Source: Aminobacter ciceronei (GTDB lineage: Bacteria; Pseudomonadota; Alphaproteobacteria; Rhizobiales; Rhizobiaceae). Taken from it: a stretch of 64,000 bases of DNA. The translations under genes were made by a program, and so were the position numbers. Under the pieces are notes generated by a model, which ran no database searches, had not been told where the DNA came from, and was given only the letters and a program-made list of their open reading frames with translations. Below are positions 42,774 through 51,061 of the stretch, one piece after another. The stretch lies in assembly GCF_014138625.1 (NCBI RefSeq), contig NZ_JACJHY010000002.1, forward strand, positions 248,001 through 312,000. Reading direction: 5' to 3'. Numbering within the stretch: the stretch's first letter is position 1; each line of letters opens with the position of its first letter.

Positions 42774-43223
42774 TCAGATGCCGAAGGCGATGCCGGATCT
42801 GGTTTCGGTCCGCAGCGCCTTGAGGCAGGCCGTCGCGTCGATCCCGCCGCCGGTGCAATCGGTGGCCTGGTTGATCAGGACACGACTGACCTTGGTGCAG
42901 TCGGTGCCCGACAGGTCGAAGCGCGTGACCTTGGTCTTGCCGGCCGGCAGGTCCTTGAAATCGAGCACCGTCAGCCTGTCGGCGACGCCCGCCTCGTTGA
43001 ACAGCACAATCTCGAACGCCGCCTTGGACAGCGCGGCGCCGAGATTGTTGGTGACGACGAAGGTGAAGCGGCAGCCCTTGTCGGAGGGTTGGGCTGCGTT
43101 GAGCTCGAGCACAAGTGCCGGGGCCGACGGGGCGCTCTGGGCGCCCGCCATGGCCGTGGCGGCAAGCAGTGCTGCCGTGACCAGGGGTGACAACGCGTTC
43201 ACGCCAAAGCGCACGATTACCAC
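42774..43223 (-). CDS. Uncharacterised exported protein overlapping hmuR
   Basis: A 149-residue protein with a signal peptide (VNALSPLVTAALLAATAMAG). The mature part is a predicted beta-sandwich, SAPALVLELNAAQPSDKGCR and FTFVVTNNLGAALSKAAFEI, with four cysteines (GCRF, DCTKV, DCTGG, ACLK) that could form two disulfides in the periplasm. The start overlaps the last seven bases of hmuR: GTG at 43223, or GTG at 43214. I do not recognise the family. Coupling to the receptor suggests a role in moving haem through the periplasm or supporting the receptor; this is inference. Confidence 0.75.
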   Translation of the reverse strand: MVIVRFGVNALSPLVTAALLAATAMAGAQSAPSAPALVLELNAAQPSDKGCRFTFVVTNNLGAALSKAAFEIVLFNEAGVADRLTVLDFKDLPAGKTKVTRFDLSGTDCTKVSRVLINQATDCTGGGIDATACLKALRTETRSGIAFGI

Positions 43224-45376
43224 CCGAACTGCTTGGACAGGGAGACCTTGAACGTCCGGCCCTTGGCATCGTCGTTCATCAGGAACTCCTTGTACTGCTT
43301 GTTGAAGATGTTATCGACGCCGAAATTGGCTTCCCAGCCGGCGAGCTGGCCGTCCTGCGGCTTCCAGGTGACGAAGATGTCGTGGACGTCGAAGGCCTGC
43401 GCATAACGCGACGACGGACGTGTGCTTGGCGGGATCACGACGGGGGCCGAAGACCGCCTGCTTGCATCCTGCGGAGCGGCGGCGAAGCGGGCCTTCCAGC
43501 CGAACTTGAGATCGTAGTCCGACAGCTTGCCGCCAAGAGTCAGTGCAAGTTCGTGCGGCGCGATTGTGGTCAGATAGCTGTTGGTCGACTTGTCCTTGCC
43601 GACGACGAATGAATATGCGGCGTTGGCAAAAACGTAGTCGGAATCGTAGGCAGTTTCGATTTCGAAGCCGTAGATGTTCGCCTTGTTCAGGTTGACATAG
43701 CCTTCGCGCGTGGGATTGAAGCCCGGGACAAGCTCGCTGTTCAGCGCAATCAGGTTCGTTATGTCGTTATAAAAGCCCGTGAACTTCAACTGGGCCGCGT
43801 CGCCGTCCTGAACCAGATCATAGCCGGAGAGGGCGAAGCCTGCTTCGAAGTTGTTCGACTGTTCCTTCTTCAGGCTGAGGCTTGGTTTGAACTGCGAAGA
43901 GGAACTGGTTGTTGAAAAGACCTCGTCGATGGTCGGAAAACGTTCCGTGTGCGCGATGGATCCGAAGACCGATACGCTATCGTTGAACTTGTAAAGGGCT
44001 GCAATCTTCGGCGAGAAGGCCGTGTCGTCGCTGGAAGGGGCGTTCAGCGCGCCATCTGGCGTCAGCTTGTGCCAGTCAAGGCGCATGCCGGGCGTGATCG
44101 TCAACCGCTCGTCCCAGATGAACTCGTTCTGGACGAAGACGCCGGTTTTTACGTCGGTGCCTTCCGGGTGGAAGGTGACTGGAAACAGGTTGCCGTTGTT
44201 GAAGAACGCCTCGGCCTTGCGGGTCTGGTAGCTCGACTGGGAACCGATGGTCAGGTGGTTGGCCCAGTCGTCGCCAGTCCAGTCCATCGTGTTCTGGGCA
44301 TTGAACTGCCAGGTCTCGTAGCCATAGTTCGAGTCGCAGACCACCGCGAACGTGCCGGCGCTGCAAAACGACCGCAGGCTGGCATTGCGCTGTTTGTTGG
44401 TGGTGTTGGAGTAGGACGCCGACACCTTCAGGTCGAGCACGTCGTTATCGGCGAACGGATTTTCATAGGACACGGCAGCAGTGCGGTCGACGACGTGGCG
44501 GTCGACCAGGCCGAAGCCCGCATCGCCGCTCGTCTGCGACAGCTGCTGATCTTCGAGCTCGGAATCCCACTGCTGGTAGGAAAGCCGAAGCTTGCCCTCG
44601 TCGCCGACATTGAACGTGCCCTTGGCGAGCCCGGACCAGGCCTTGAAATTGGTGCCGATGACTTCCTTGCCGTTGCCGGATTCGTAAGGGTCGGAAGCGC
44701 GGTAGTTGCCGGTCAAAAGGAACTCGGCGTTGTCGCCAAGCCGCTGGGCAAGCACGGAATTCACCAGGTAGCCATTGCCGTTACTGTTCCAAGAGCTCTT
44801 CAGGCGCAGGGCACCGGTCTGTCCCTCGGCGATGAAATCGGAGGCATCCTTGGTCTCGAAATTGATGACGCCGCCGAGGGCGCCCGAACCGTAGAGCGTC
44901 GAGGAGGCCGGCCCGCGGAGCACTGCGACGCGCTTGTAGAGTTCCGGGTCCGAGAAGAACGATCCCAGGCGATATTGCTCGTAGAACTTCTGCGCGCCAT
45001 CGACGTTGACGATGATGCGGCCGCCGTCGCCGGTGTTTTCCGGCGCGCCGATGCCGCGGATGTTGAAGCTCTGGCCAAGCAGTCTGTCGGAGCCCGTCAC
45101 GTTGACGCCGGGCGTCGCCCGGATGATTTCGCCGATCGTCTCGGGCTGAAGGCGGTCAATATCTTCCTGCTCCACGACGGTCACCGCCTGCGGCGTATCG
45201 ATGGCGACCTTGGCGACGCCGGCGCTGACGACGAGACGTTGCAGGACTGTGACTCGCGGCTTCCTGTCCTGCTCAGTGGTTTTGGCTTCCTGCGCGTGAG
45301 CCGCATGCGCGCCCACGAACACCGCCATTGCCGCTCCGCCCAGCAGAGCGGCCTTATTCCGACCAACTAGCCCCAT
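43217..45376 (-). CDS. hmuR: TonB-dependent haem/haemoglobin outer-membrane receptor
   Basis: A 719-residue outer-membrane receptor. Signal peptide NKAALLGGAAMAVFVGAHAA, plug domain with TPQAVTVVEQEDIDRLQPET and SFNIRGIGAPENTGDGGRII, KRVAVLRGPASSTLYGSGAL and GGVINFETKD, then a 22-strand-type barrel ending in FKVSLSKQFGW with the terminal aromatic. GGAG precedes the ATG at 45376. Similar proteins (HmuR/ShmR) bind haem at the surface. It is divergent from hemP-hmuSTUV over a 206-base spacer that holds a candidate iron-responsive operator, and it is followed by four small genes in the same transcript. Confidence 0.92.
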   Translation of the reverse strand: MGLVGRNKAALLGGAAMAVFVGAHAAHAQEAKTTEQDRKPRVTVLQRLVVSAGVAKVAIDTPQAVTVVEQEDIDRLQPETIGEIIRATPGVNVTGSDRLLGQSFNIRGIGAPENTGDGGRIIVNVDGAQKFYEQYRLGSFFSDPELYKRVAVLRGPASSTLYGSGALGGVINFETKDASDFIAEGQTGALRLKSSWNSNGNGYLVNSVLAQRLGDNAEFLLTGNYRASDPYESGNGKEVIGTNFKAWSGLAKGTFNVGDEGKLRLSYQQWDSELEDQQLSQTSGDAGFGLVDRHVVDRTAAVSYENPFADNDVLDLKVSASYSNTTNKQRNASLRSFCSAGTFAVVCDSNYGYETWQFNAQNTMDWTGDDWANHLTIGSQSSYQTRKAEAFFNNGNLFPVTFHPEGTDVKTGVFVQNEFIWDERLTITPGMRLDWHKLTPDGALNAPSSDDTAFSPKIAALYKFNDSVSVFGSIAHTERFPTIDEVFSTTSSSSQFKPSLSLKKEQSNNFEAGFALSGYDLVQDGDAAQLKFTGFYNDITNLIALNSELVPGFNPTREGYVNLNKANIYGFEIETAYDSDYVFANAAYSFVVGKDKSTNSYLTTIAPHELALTLGGKLSDYDLKFGWKARFAAAPQDASRRSSAPVVIPPSTRPSSRYAQAFDVHDIFVTWKPQDGQLAGWEANFGVDNIFNKQYKEFLMNDDAKGRTFKVSLSKQFGW

Positions 45377-45480
45377 GTCCCACTCCAAAAATGTCTCGTG
45401 CTGGCTTGCTTTTCGCTCGCTAGCAATTTTTCGCTCGCCGGCTGCGTCTTAAATCTTGACTTGATCACTCCGGTATTGCA

Positions 45481-45510
45481 TTGACTAATAAACATGAATG
45501 TTCGAGTCAA
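45481..45510. promoter_or_regulatory. Iron-responsive operator candidate in the hmuR-hemP spacer
   Basis: TTGACT (45481-45486) and AGTCAA (45505-45510) are inverted. Inside lies TGA-N9-TCA (45495-45509), the spacing of the rhizobial iron-responsive operator bound by RirA. Another TTGACT occurs at 45456-45461. The site is between the two divergent starts, so one regulator could control both haem operons. Confidence 0.6.
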
Positions 45511-45582
45511 CTAATAGATTCAAGCATGAGGGCCTCGTCCGGGCTTTTCCGGCGCGGCGGACGGATGAAGGAGTGGAATGAG

Positions 45583-45807
45583 ATGAATTCGCACAATCCG
45601 AACCATTTCCGTTCTGGCCAATTCCGGCACGGATACCGCCGGCCTGAAGGCCAGGTTGCGGCGCGTCCGATCGCCGGTTCCCTCGCTGTCAGAACATTGA
45701 CCAGCGAGTCGCTGTTTCTCGGTGATTTCGAGATCGGCATCGACCATGGCGGCGCTCTCTACCGCCTGAAGATTACCCGTCAGGGCAAGCTCATTCTCAA
45801 CAAGTAG
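45583..45807 (+). CDS. hemP: Haemin uptake protein HemP/HmuP
   Basis: A 74-residue protein whose C-terminal half is the HemP domain: RTLTSESLFLGDFEIGIDHG then GALYRLKITRQGKLILNK. In Bradyrhizobium the homologue HmuP is a co-activator needed for hmuR transcription and it can bind haem. AGGAG lies nine bases before the ATG at 45583; an ATG at 45565 is possible but overlaps that SD. It is the first gene of the plus-strand haem operon, ten bases before hmuS. Confidence 0.87.
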   Translation: MNSHNPNHFRSGQFRHGYRRPEGQVAARPIAGSLAVRTLTSESLFLGDFEIGIDHGGALYRLKITRQGKLILNK

Positions 45808-45817
45808 GTGTTTTCAA

Positions 45818-46870
45818 ATGGACCAGCGCGTAAGGCCCAACCCACACGAAATCAGGCGGGCGCGAACTGACAACCCCAAGATGCGCGAGCGCGATCTCGC
45901 CAGCCAGCTCGGCATTTCCGAGGCTGAGCTGGTGGCCGCGCATTGCGGCGAGGGTGTCGTTCGCATCGAACCGCGCGTCAATGATCTGCTCGCCGGCATC
46001 GAGGCCGTCGGCGAGGTCATGGCCCTGACCCGCAACGAAAGCGCGGTCCATGAAAAGATCGGCATCTACGACAAGGTCGTGCCCGGCACCCAGGCCGCAA
46101 TGGTGCTCGGTGAACAGATCGACCTCAGGATCTTTCCGAGGGCCTGGGTTCACGGCTTCGCCGTCGAAAAGCGCGACGGCGACGACATCCGCCGCAGCCT
46201 GCAGTTCTTCGACGCCGCCGGCACGGCGGTGCACAAGATCCACCTGCGTCCGGCTTCTAACCTCTACGCATATCAGAAGCTGGTCGAAACCTTGATCAGC
46301 GACAATCAAGACCCGTCGATCGTGACGGTTCCTTCAGTGGTGAAGTCGCCGGACGAGGAGACGTCGACCGGTGTTGAGGAGTTGCGCGACCGCTGGAGCA
46401 AGCTGACCGACACGCATGAGTTCTTCGGCATGCTGAAGTCGCTCAAGCTCGGCCGCCAGCAGGCCATGCGCATGGTCGGCCAGGACTATGCCTGGAAGCT
46501 GGAACATGGCGCGCTGCCGGCCGTCTTCGACAAGGCTGCGGCAAGCGGCCAGCTGATCATGTGCTTCGTCGGCAACCATGGCTGCATCCAGATCCATTCC
46601 GGCTCGGTGCAGAACATCAAGCCGATGGGCCCGTGGCTCAACGTGATGGACGAGACGTTCCACCTGCATCTCCGAACCGATCACGTCCAGGAACTCTGGG
46701 CGGTTCGCAAGCCGACCAAGGATGGCCATGTCACCTCGGTCGAGGCCTATGACGCCAATGGCGAGATGATCATCCAGTTCTTCGGCAAGCGTAAGGAAGG
46801 CCACGACGAGCGCGGGGATTGGCGCGAGCTGGTCGAAGCGCTGCCTGTTGCGCAGCAGAACGCGGCCTGA
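45818..46870 (+). CDS. hmuS: Haemin-degrading factor HmuS
   Basis: A 350-residue cytosolic protein of the HmuS/ChuS/HemS family, standard length, made of two similar halves (RNESAVHEKIGIYDKVVPGT in the first and FCFVGNHGC-like FVGNHGCIQIHSGSVQNIKP in the second). It accepts imported haem and either stores it, delivers it or breaks it down. An IsdG-like monooxygenase is also encoded nearby (hmuQ), so this strain may have two haem-processing routes. It begins 10 bases after hemP and ends 11 bases before hmuT. Confidence 0.92.
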   Translation: MDQRVRPNPHEIRRARTDNPKMRERDLASQLGISEAELVAAHCGEGVVRIEPRVNDLLAGIEAVGEVMALTRNESAVHEKIGIYDKVVPGTQAAMVLGEQIDLRIFPRAWVHGFAVEKRDGDDIRRSLQFFDAAGTAVHKIHLRPASNLYAYQKLVETLISDNQDPSIVTVPSVVKSPDEETSTGVEELRDRWSKLTDTHEFFGMLKSLKLGRQQAMRMVGQDYAWKLEHGALPAVFDKAAASGQLIMCFVGNHGCIQIHSGSVQNIKPMGPWLNVMDETFHLHLRTDHVQELWAVRKPTKDGHVTSVEAYDANGEMIIQFFGKRKEGHDERGDWRELVEALPVAQQNAA

Positions 46871-46881
46871 GGAGCATGATG

Positions 46882-47781
46882 ATGTCGACACCCCAACGGC
46901 TGCTTCGCTCAGCCGCACTAGGCCTGTCGTTGCTTCTGGCAACCGGGACCGCCGCCTTGGCGGTCGAGGGCGCCACTGTTTTCCCTGACCGCGCCCGCGT
47001 CGCCTCCGTCGGCGGTTCGATCACCGAGATCGTCTATGCGCTCGGCGAAGAGAAGGCACTGGTTGCCCGCGACTCGACCAGCGTCTATCCGGAAGCAGTC
47101 TTCAAGCTGCCCGACGTCGGCTACATGAGGGCGCTGTCGCCAGAAGGCGTCTTGTCGGTCAATCCGACCGGCATCCTGGCGCTCGAAGGCAGTGGGCCGA
47201 AGGAAGCGATCGACGTCCTCAAGAAGGCGAGCGTTCCCTACATCCAGGTGCCTGAAGGCTTCAGCCACGACGGCATCCTCCAGAAGATCCGTGTCGTCGG
47301 CAAAGCGCTCGGCGCCGACGCCAAGGCCGAGGCGCTCGCCGCCGACGTCGGCAAGCAGCTGTCGGAAGCCGAGGCGCTGACCAAGAACATTGCGCAAGGC
47401 GAGCGCAAACGCGTGCTGTTCATCCTCAGCATGCAGGGCGGCAAAATCCTGGCGTCCGGCAACCATACCGCTGCCGACGGCATCATCGCGCTGGCCGGTG
47501 CCGTCAATGCGGTCGAAGGCTACCCTGGCTACAAGCAGCTCACCGACGAGGCGGCGATCACCGCCAGGCCCGATGTGATCCTGATGATGGATCGTGGCGG
47601 CGGCACCGCAGTCCCCGACGACGAGCTGTTCGCCCATCCAGCTATCGCCTCGACGCCGGCCGGTCAGGCCAGGCGAGTTATCCGCATGGACGGCGCCTAT
47701 CTGCTCGGCTTCGGCCCGCGCACGGCAGCTGCGATCAAGGACCTCGCCGTTGCGCTCTATGGCGACGCCGTCAAGAAGTAA
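46882..47781 (+). CDS. hmuT: Periplasmic haem-binding protein HmuT
   Basis: A 299-residue cluster A-II (BtuF-like) binding protein. Signal peptide RSAALGLSLLLATGTAALAV; mature part starts EGATVFPDRARVASVGGSIT. LARDSTSVYPE-like segment (VARDSTSVYPEAVFKLPDVG) contains the Tyr that may bind haem. Three in-frame ATGs occur at 46876, 46879 and 46882; GGAG at 46871-46874 best fits 46882. It carries haem to HmuUV. Confidence 0.9.
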   Translation: MSTPQRLLRSAALGLSLLLATGTAALAVEGATVFPDRARVASVGGSITEIVYALGEEKALVARDSTSVYPEAVFKLPDVGYMRALSPEGVLSVNPTGILALEGSGPKEAIDVLKKASVPYIQVPEGFSHDGILQKIRVVGKALGADAKAEALAADVGKQLSEAEALTKNIAQGERKRVLFILSMQGGKILASGNHTAADGIIALAGAVNAVEGYPGYKQLTDEAAITARPDVILMMDRGGGTAVPDDELFAHPAIASTPAGQARRVIRMDGAYLLGFGPRTAAAIKDLAVALYGDAVKK

Positions 47782-47794
47782 GGCCAGGACAGTG

Positions 47795-48901
47795 GTGGAT
47801 GAAACGATCGCCGGCGGCGCCGGCGTGCAGGAGAGAGGTCGCCGTGTCGACGGCGACCGCTCCGCTCGTGCTTTGCTGGTCATCGGCCTGCTTGCCCTGG
47901 CGCTGGCCGCAACGGCGCTGTTCAGCCTGACATGGGGCGCATCCGACGCCTCGGCGCTTGGGCTCGTTCGCAGCTGGCTGTTCGGCGCGACGCCGGGCAA
48001 TGAGGCGTTGTCGATGCGCGACAGCGTCATCGTCTACGACATTCGCCTGCCGCGCATCGTGCTGGGCATGCTGGTGGGCGCAGCGCTTGCCATATCGGGC
48101 GCGGTCATGCAGGGCCTGTTCCGCAATCCGCTGGCCGATCCCGGCCTGGTCGGTGTATCGGCAGGCGCGGGCCTTGGCGCCGTCTCGGTGATCGTGCTGG
48201 GCGCGACCGTGCTTGCACCGTTCACGGCGCTGCTCGGCAGCTACGCGCTGCCATTCGCGGCATTTGGCGGTGGCCTGCTCACCACCATCATCCTCTACAA
48301 TGTCGCCACGCGGCAGGGGCGCACCTCGATCGCCACCATGCTTTTGGCCGGCATCGCGCTGGGCGCGATGGCCATGGCCCTGACCGGGGTGCTGGTCTAC
48401 ATCGCCGACGACAGGCAATTGCGCGACCTGACATTCTGGCAGCTCGGCTCGCTGGCCGGCGCGACCTGGCTGAAGATCGCGGGTGCCGGCCCGATCATCG
48501 TCCTGGCCCTGGCGACGACGCCTTTCATGGCCAAGGGGCTGAATGCACTTGCCTTGGGCGAGGCGACGGCAAGCCATCTCGGCGTTCCGGTCCAGCGGCT
48601 GAAATACGTGGCGATCGTTGCAGTTTCGGCGGCGATCGGCGCATCGGTGGCGGTCAGCGGCGGCATCGGCTTTGTCGGCATCGTCGTGCCGCATCTGCTG
48701 CGCCTGGCGATCGGACCCGACAACCGCTACCTCTTGCCGGCGTCGGCGCTTCTGGGCGCATGCCTGCTGTTGCTGGCGGACGCGGTGAGCCGCACCATCG
48801 TAGCACCCGCCGAGTTGCCGATCGGCATCGTCACCGCCGCCGTCGGTGGCCCGTTCTTCCTGTGGATATTGCTGCGCAAGCGCGGCGTCGTCGATCTTTG
48901 A
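47795..48901 (+). CDS. hmuU: Haem ABC transporter permease HmuU
   Basis: A 368-residue BtuC/FecCD-family permease with about ten membrane segments. Motifs include DIRLPRIVLGMLVGAALAIS, GAVMQGLFRNPLADPGLVGV, SAGAGLGAV, and GGIGFVGIVVPHLLRLAIGP near the coupling helix. The start is a GTG at 47795 (AGGA five bases upstream) or 47792. It forms the inner-membrane haem channel together with the HmuV ATPase. It follows hmuT by 13 bases. Confidence 0.92.
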   Translation: MDETIAGGAGVQERGRRVDGDRSARALLVIGLLALALAATALFSLTWGASDASALGLVRSWLFGATPGNEALSMRDSVIVYDIRLPRIVLGMLVGAALAISGAVMQGLFRNPLADPGLVGVSAGAGLGAVSVIVLGATVLAPFTALLGSYALPFAAFGGGLLTTIILYNVATRQGRTSIATMLLAGIALGAMAMALTGVLVYIADDRQLRDLTFWQLGSLAGATWLKIAGAGPIIVLALATTPFMAKGLNALALGEATASHLGVPVQRLKYVAIVAVSAAIGASVAVSGGIGFVGIVVPHLLRLAIGPDNRYLLPASALLGACLLLLADAVSRTIVAPAELPIGIVTAAVGGPFFLWILLRKRGVVDL

Positions 48902-48923
48902 TGCGGCGAACTGTGAGGTACTC

Positions 48924-49715
48924 ATGATCGAAGCACGCCAGGTTTCGGTGTCGATCGGCAGCACGCGCATCGTCAGCGATGTGGATTTCACCGTACGTCC
49001 GGGTGAACTGGCAGCGATCGTCGGACCCAATGGTTCCGGCAAGACGACCTTCCTGAGAGCGCTGACGGGCGAACTGGCCTATTCGGGCCAGGTATCGCTC
49101 AATGGGCGCGACGCAGTGAAGCTGAAGCCATGGGAAGCGGCAAGCATCCGTGCGGTGCTGCCGCAGTCGACGGCGCTGTCATTTCCCTTCACGGTGCGCG
49201 AGATCGTCAAGCTTGGCGTGACGGGCGGCCGCTCAGGCGCATTGGCGGGCGAGGACGACCGGCTGCCGGAGCGGGCGCTGGCCCGGGTCGATCTCGAAGG
49301 CTTTGCCGGACGCTTCTATCAGGAGCTTTCAGGCGGCGAACAGCAGCGCGTGCAGCTTGCCCGCGTCTTGTGCCAGGTGTGGGCGCCGGTGCTGGACGGG
49401 CAGCCGCGCTATCTGTTCCTCGACGAGCCGGTGTCGAGCCTCGACATCAAGCACCAGCTGATCATCATGAACATCGCCCGCGATTTCGCGCGGCGCGGCG
49501 GCGGCGTTGTCGCGATCCTGCACGACCTCAATCTGACGGCGATGTATGCCGACCAGATCTGCGTCATGCATCGCGGCAAGCTTGCGGCCGCGGGTGCCCC
49601 GCAGGTCGTGCTCACCGATGGTCTGATCGAAAAGGTGTTCGGCTGCCGGCTGCGCGTCGGTGCGCTGCCTCAGGGGGATATCCCGTTCGTGCTGCCGCAA
49701 TCGGCCGTGGCCTGA
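48924..49715 (+). CDS. hmuV: Haem ABC transporter ATPase HmuV
   Basis: A 263-residue ABC ATPase: Walker A GPNGSGKTT at residues 34-42, Q-loop LPQSTALSFPFTVREIV, signature LSGGEQQRVQLARVL, Walker B RYLFLDEPVSSLD, H-loop VAILHDLNL. It powers haem import. The ATG at 48924 follows 22 bases after hmuU. Its stop is 25 bases from the rirA stop on the opposite strand. Confidence 0.94.
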   Translation: MIEARQVSVSIGSTRIVSDVDFTVRPGELAAIVGPNGSGKTTFLRALTGELAYSGQVSLNGRDAVKLKPWEAASIRAVLPQSTALSFPFTVREIVKLGVTGGRSGALAGEDDRLPERALARVDLEGFAGRFYQELSGGEQQRVQLARVLCQVWAPVLDGQPRYLFLDEPVSSLDIKHQLIIMNIARDFARRGGGVVAILHDLNLTAMYADQICVMHRGKLAAAGAPQVVLTDGLIEKVFGCRLRVGALPQGDIPFVLPQSAVA

Positions 49716-49740
49716 AGCCTTTGCACTTGGCCAGGGCGTG

Positions 49741-50202
49741 TCAGCTGGCCAGGGCGCTGGGCTCGGGGAAGTGCAGCCCGAGCAGGTCGCGCATGTTGGG
49801 ACGTGCAGCGACCAGATCGGCGATGGTGTAGCGCGCCAGCACTTCGAAGAAGGCGTTGAGCGCTTCGCGCAGGGCGGAATTCAGGCCGCAGCTGTCGACA
49901 AGCGGGCACTCGGCGGCATCGTTCTCGAAGCACTCGGCCATGGCGAAGCTCTCTTCGGTGACGCGGACGACGTCGAAGAGCGAGATCTGGTCGGCCGGCT
50001 TGGCAAGGCGCACGCCGCCGTTGCGGCCACGCACCGTCTCGACCAGCTTGGCTTCGACCAGCGGCTGCAGGATTTTGAACAGGAACAGTTCCGACACCGT
50101 ATAGGCAGCGGCGATTTCAGGAACGCGGCTCAGCCGTCCTTCATTGGCCGCGCAATACATCAGGATGCGCATGGCGTAGTTGGTCTGGCGTGTGAGGCGC
50201 AT
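49741..50202 (-). CDS. rirA: Rrf2-family iron regulator RirA
   Basis: A 153-residue Rrf2 protein. The winged helix lies in PEIAAAYTVSELFLFKILQP and RGRNGGVRLAKPADQISL. Three cysteines at C91, C99 and C105 (AECFENDAAECPLVDSCGLN) ligate an Fe-S cluster, exactly the RirA spacing. With iron sufficient, RirA represses iron uptake genes by binding iron-responsive operators. Location beside the haem locus, and an operator candidate at 45495-45509, fit direct control. A possible Irr site lies upstream of its own start. Confidence 0.93.
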   Translation of the reverse strand: MRLTRQTNYAMRILMYCAANEGRLSRVPEIAAAYTVSELFLFKILQPLVEAKLVETVRGRNGGVRLAKPADQISLFDVVRVTEESFAMAECFENDAAECPLVDSCGLNSALREALNAFFEVLARYTIADLVAARPNMRDLLGLHFPEPSALAS

Positions 50203-50257
50203 TGCGTGTTCCTTGCTCTGCGTTGAGTCCGCGAGTCCGGCTAATATGGCCCATACC

Positions 50258-50272
50258 TTAGAACAATTCCAG
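50258..50272 (-). promoter_or_regulatory. Possible Irr-type box upstream of rirA
   Basis: TTAGAACAATTCCAG (plus strand) is a partial inverted repeat (TTAGAA-N3-TTC) resembling iron-control elements bound by Irr, 56 bases upstream of the rirA ATG. Irr is known to control rirA in Agrobacterium. One half-site is degenerate, so confidence is low. Confidence 0.35.
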
Positions 50273-50419
50273 ACAGGGTTTCAAATTATATATGACGGAG
50301 ATAGTCATATTTGTGGCGCATAGCAGCCTTGCATTTACGTAAAGGTCAAAACGGTTGATTTTGATGCTGCGCTGCACAATATTAGCGATGTCGGGAGTTG
50401 GAGACTCAGGGAGGAACCC

Positions 50420-50467
50420 ATGAGGACTGCGACATGGAACAGATCATACGCACACAAAGGCCATTGA
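50420..50467 (+). CDS. Possible 15-residue leader peptide overlapping the GNAT start
   Basis: The strongest Shine-Dalgarno in this spacer (GGGAGGA) precedes an ATG at 50420 that opens a 15-codon frame, MRTATWNRSYAHKGH, ending at 50467. It overlaps the first codons of the GNAT gene in another frame. It could be a leader for translational coupling, or the sign of a lost base. Confidence 0.35.
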   Translation: MRTATWNRSYAHKGH

Positions 50468-51000
50468 CGGGCGTCATCCGTCAGTTGCGGCCGTCCGATC
50501 TGCCCCGCTTTGCCGAACATCTGCTGAGACTTGACGACCAGAGCCGGCGCGACCGCTTCAACGGCCTGACCCATGACGGCTTTCTCCAAGCCTATGCCGA
50601 GCGCAGCTTCCGCGAGGGGGCGACGGTCATCGGCTATGTCGAGGGCGACAAGGTACTTGCCGCCGCCGAGCTGCACGAACGCGCCGAAGAGAGCGAGCCG
50701 ACGGCCGAAATTGCCTTCAGTGTCGAGCACAAGATCCAGAACCGGGGCATCGGCGGACGGTTGTTCCAGCGCCTCGTTGCCCAGGCGAGGGGGCTCGGCT
50801 ACCTCAGGCTGCAGGTGACGACGCACGCCAACAACAGCGCCATGAAGGCCCTGGCCCGGCGTTTCGATGCCAAGCTCAGCTTCCAGCAGGGCGAAACCAA
50901 CGGCATCATCGAACTCGACGGCGCGGCAGGCCTTGATGCCGATTGGCGCGCGTCCGCCGTTCTCGGCAGGCGCGGTGCCGGCAAGGCCATTGCTGCCTGA
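50434..51000 (+). CDS. GNAT-family N-acetyltransferase
   Basis: A 188-residue protein with one GNAT domain. The fold starts at GVIRQLRPSDLPRFAEHLLR; the acetyl-CoA motif A is in IAFSVEHKIQNRGIGGRLFQ, with QNRGIG binding the pyrophosphate, followed by RLVAQARGLGYLRLQVTTHA. The substrate is unknown. ATG at 50434 has no SD of its own at the right distance, but lies within the 15-codon frame described separately. A TTG at 50398 is another possible start. Confidence 0.82.
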   Translation: MEQIIRTQRPLTGVIRQLRPSDLPRFAEHLLRLDDQSRRDRFNGLTHDGFLQAYAERSFREGATVIGYVEGDKVLAAAELHERAEESEPTAEIAFSVEHKIQNRGIGGRLFQRLVAQARGLGYLRLQVTTHANNSAMKALARRFDAKLSFQQGETNGIIELDGAAGLDADWRASAVLGRRGAGKAIAA

Positions 51001-51061
51001 CACATGTCTCGGTGAGCAGCGTCACTTACCTGACTGCATCCGAGCGGGTCAGAAGATCTGC

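Noticed and set aside
43949-45370. 473-codon open frame antisense to hmuR
   Set aside because: Shadow of the receptor gene; no signal or domain.
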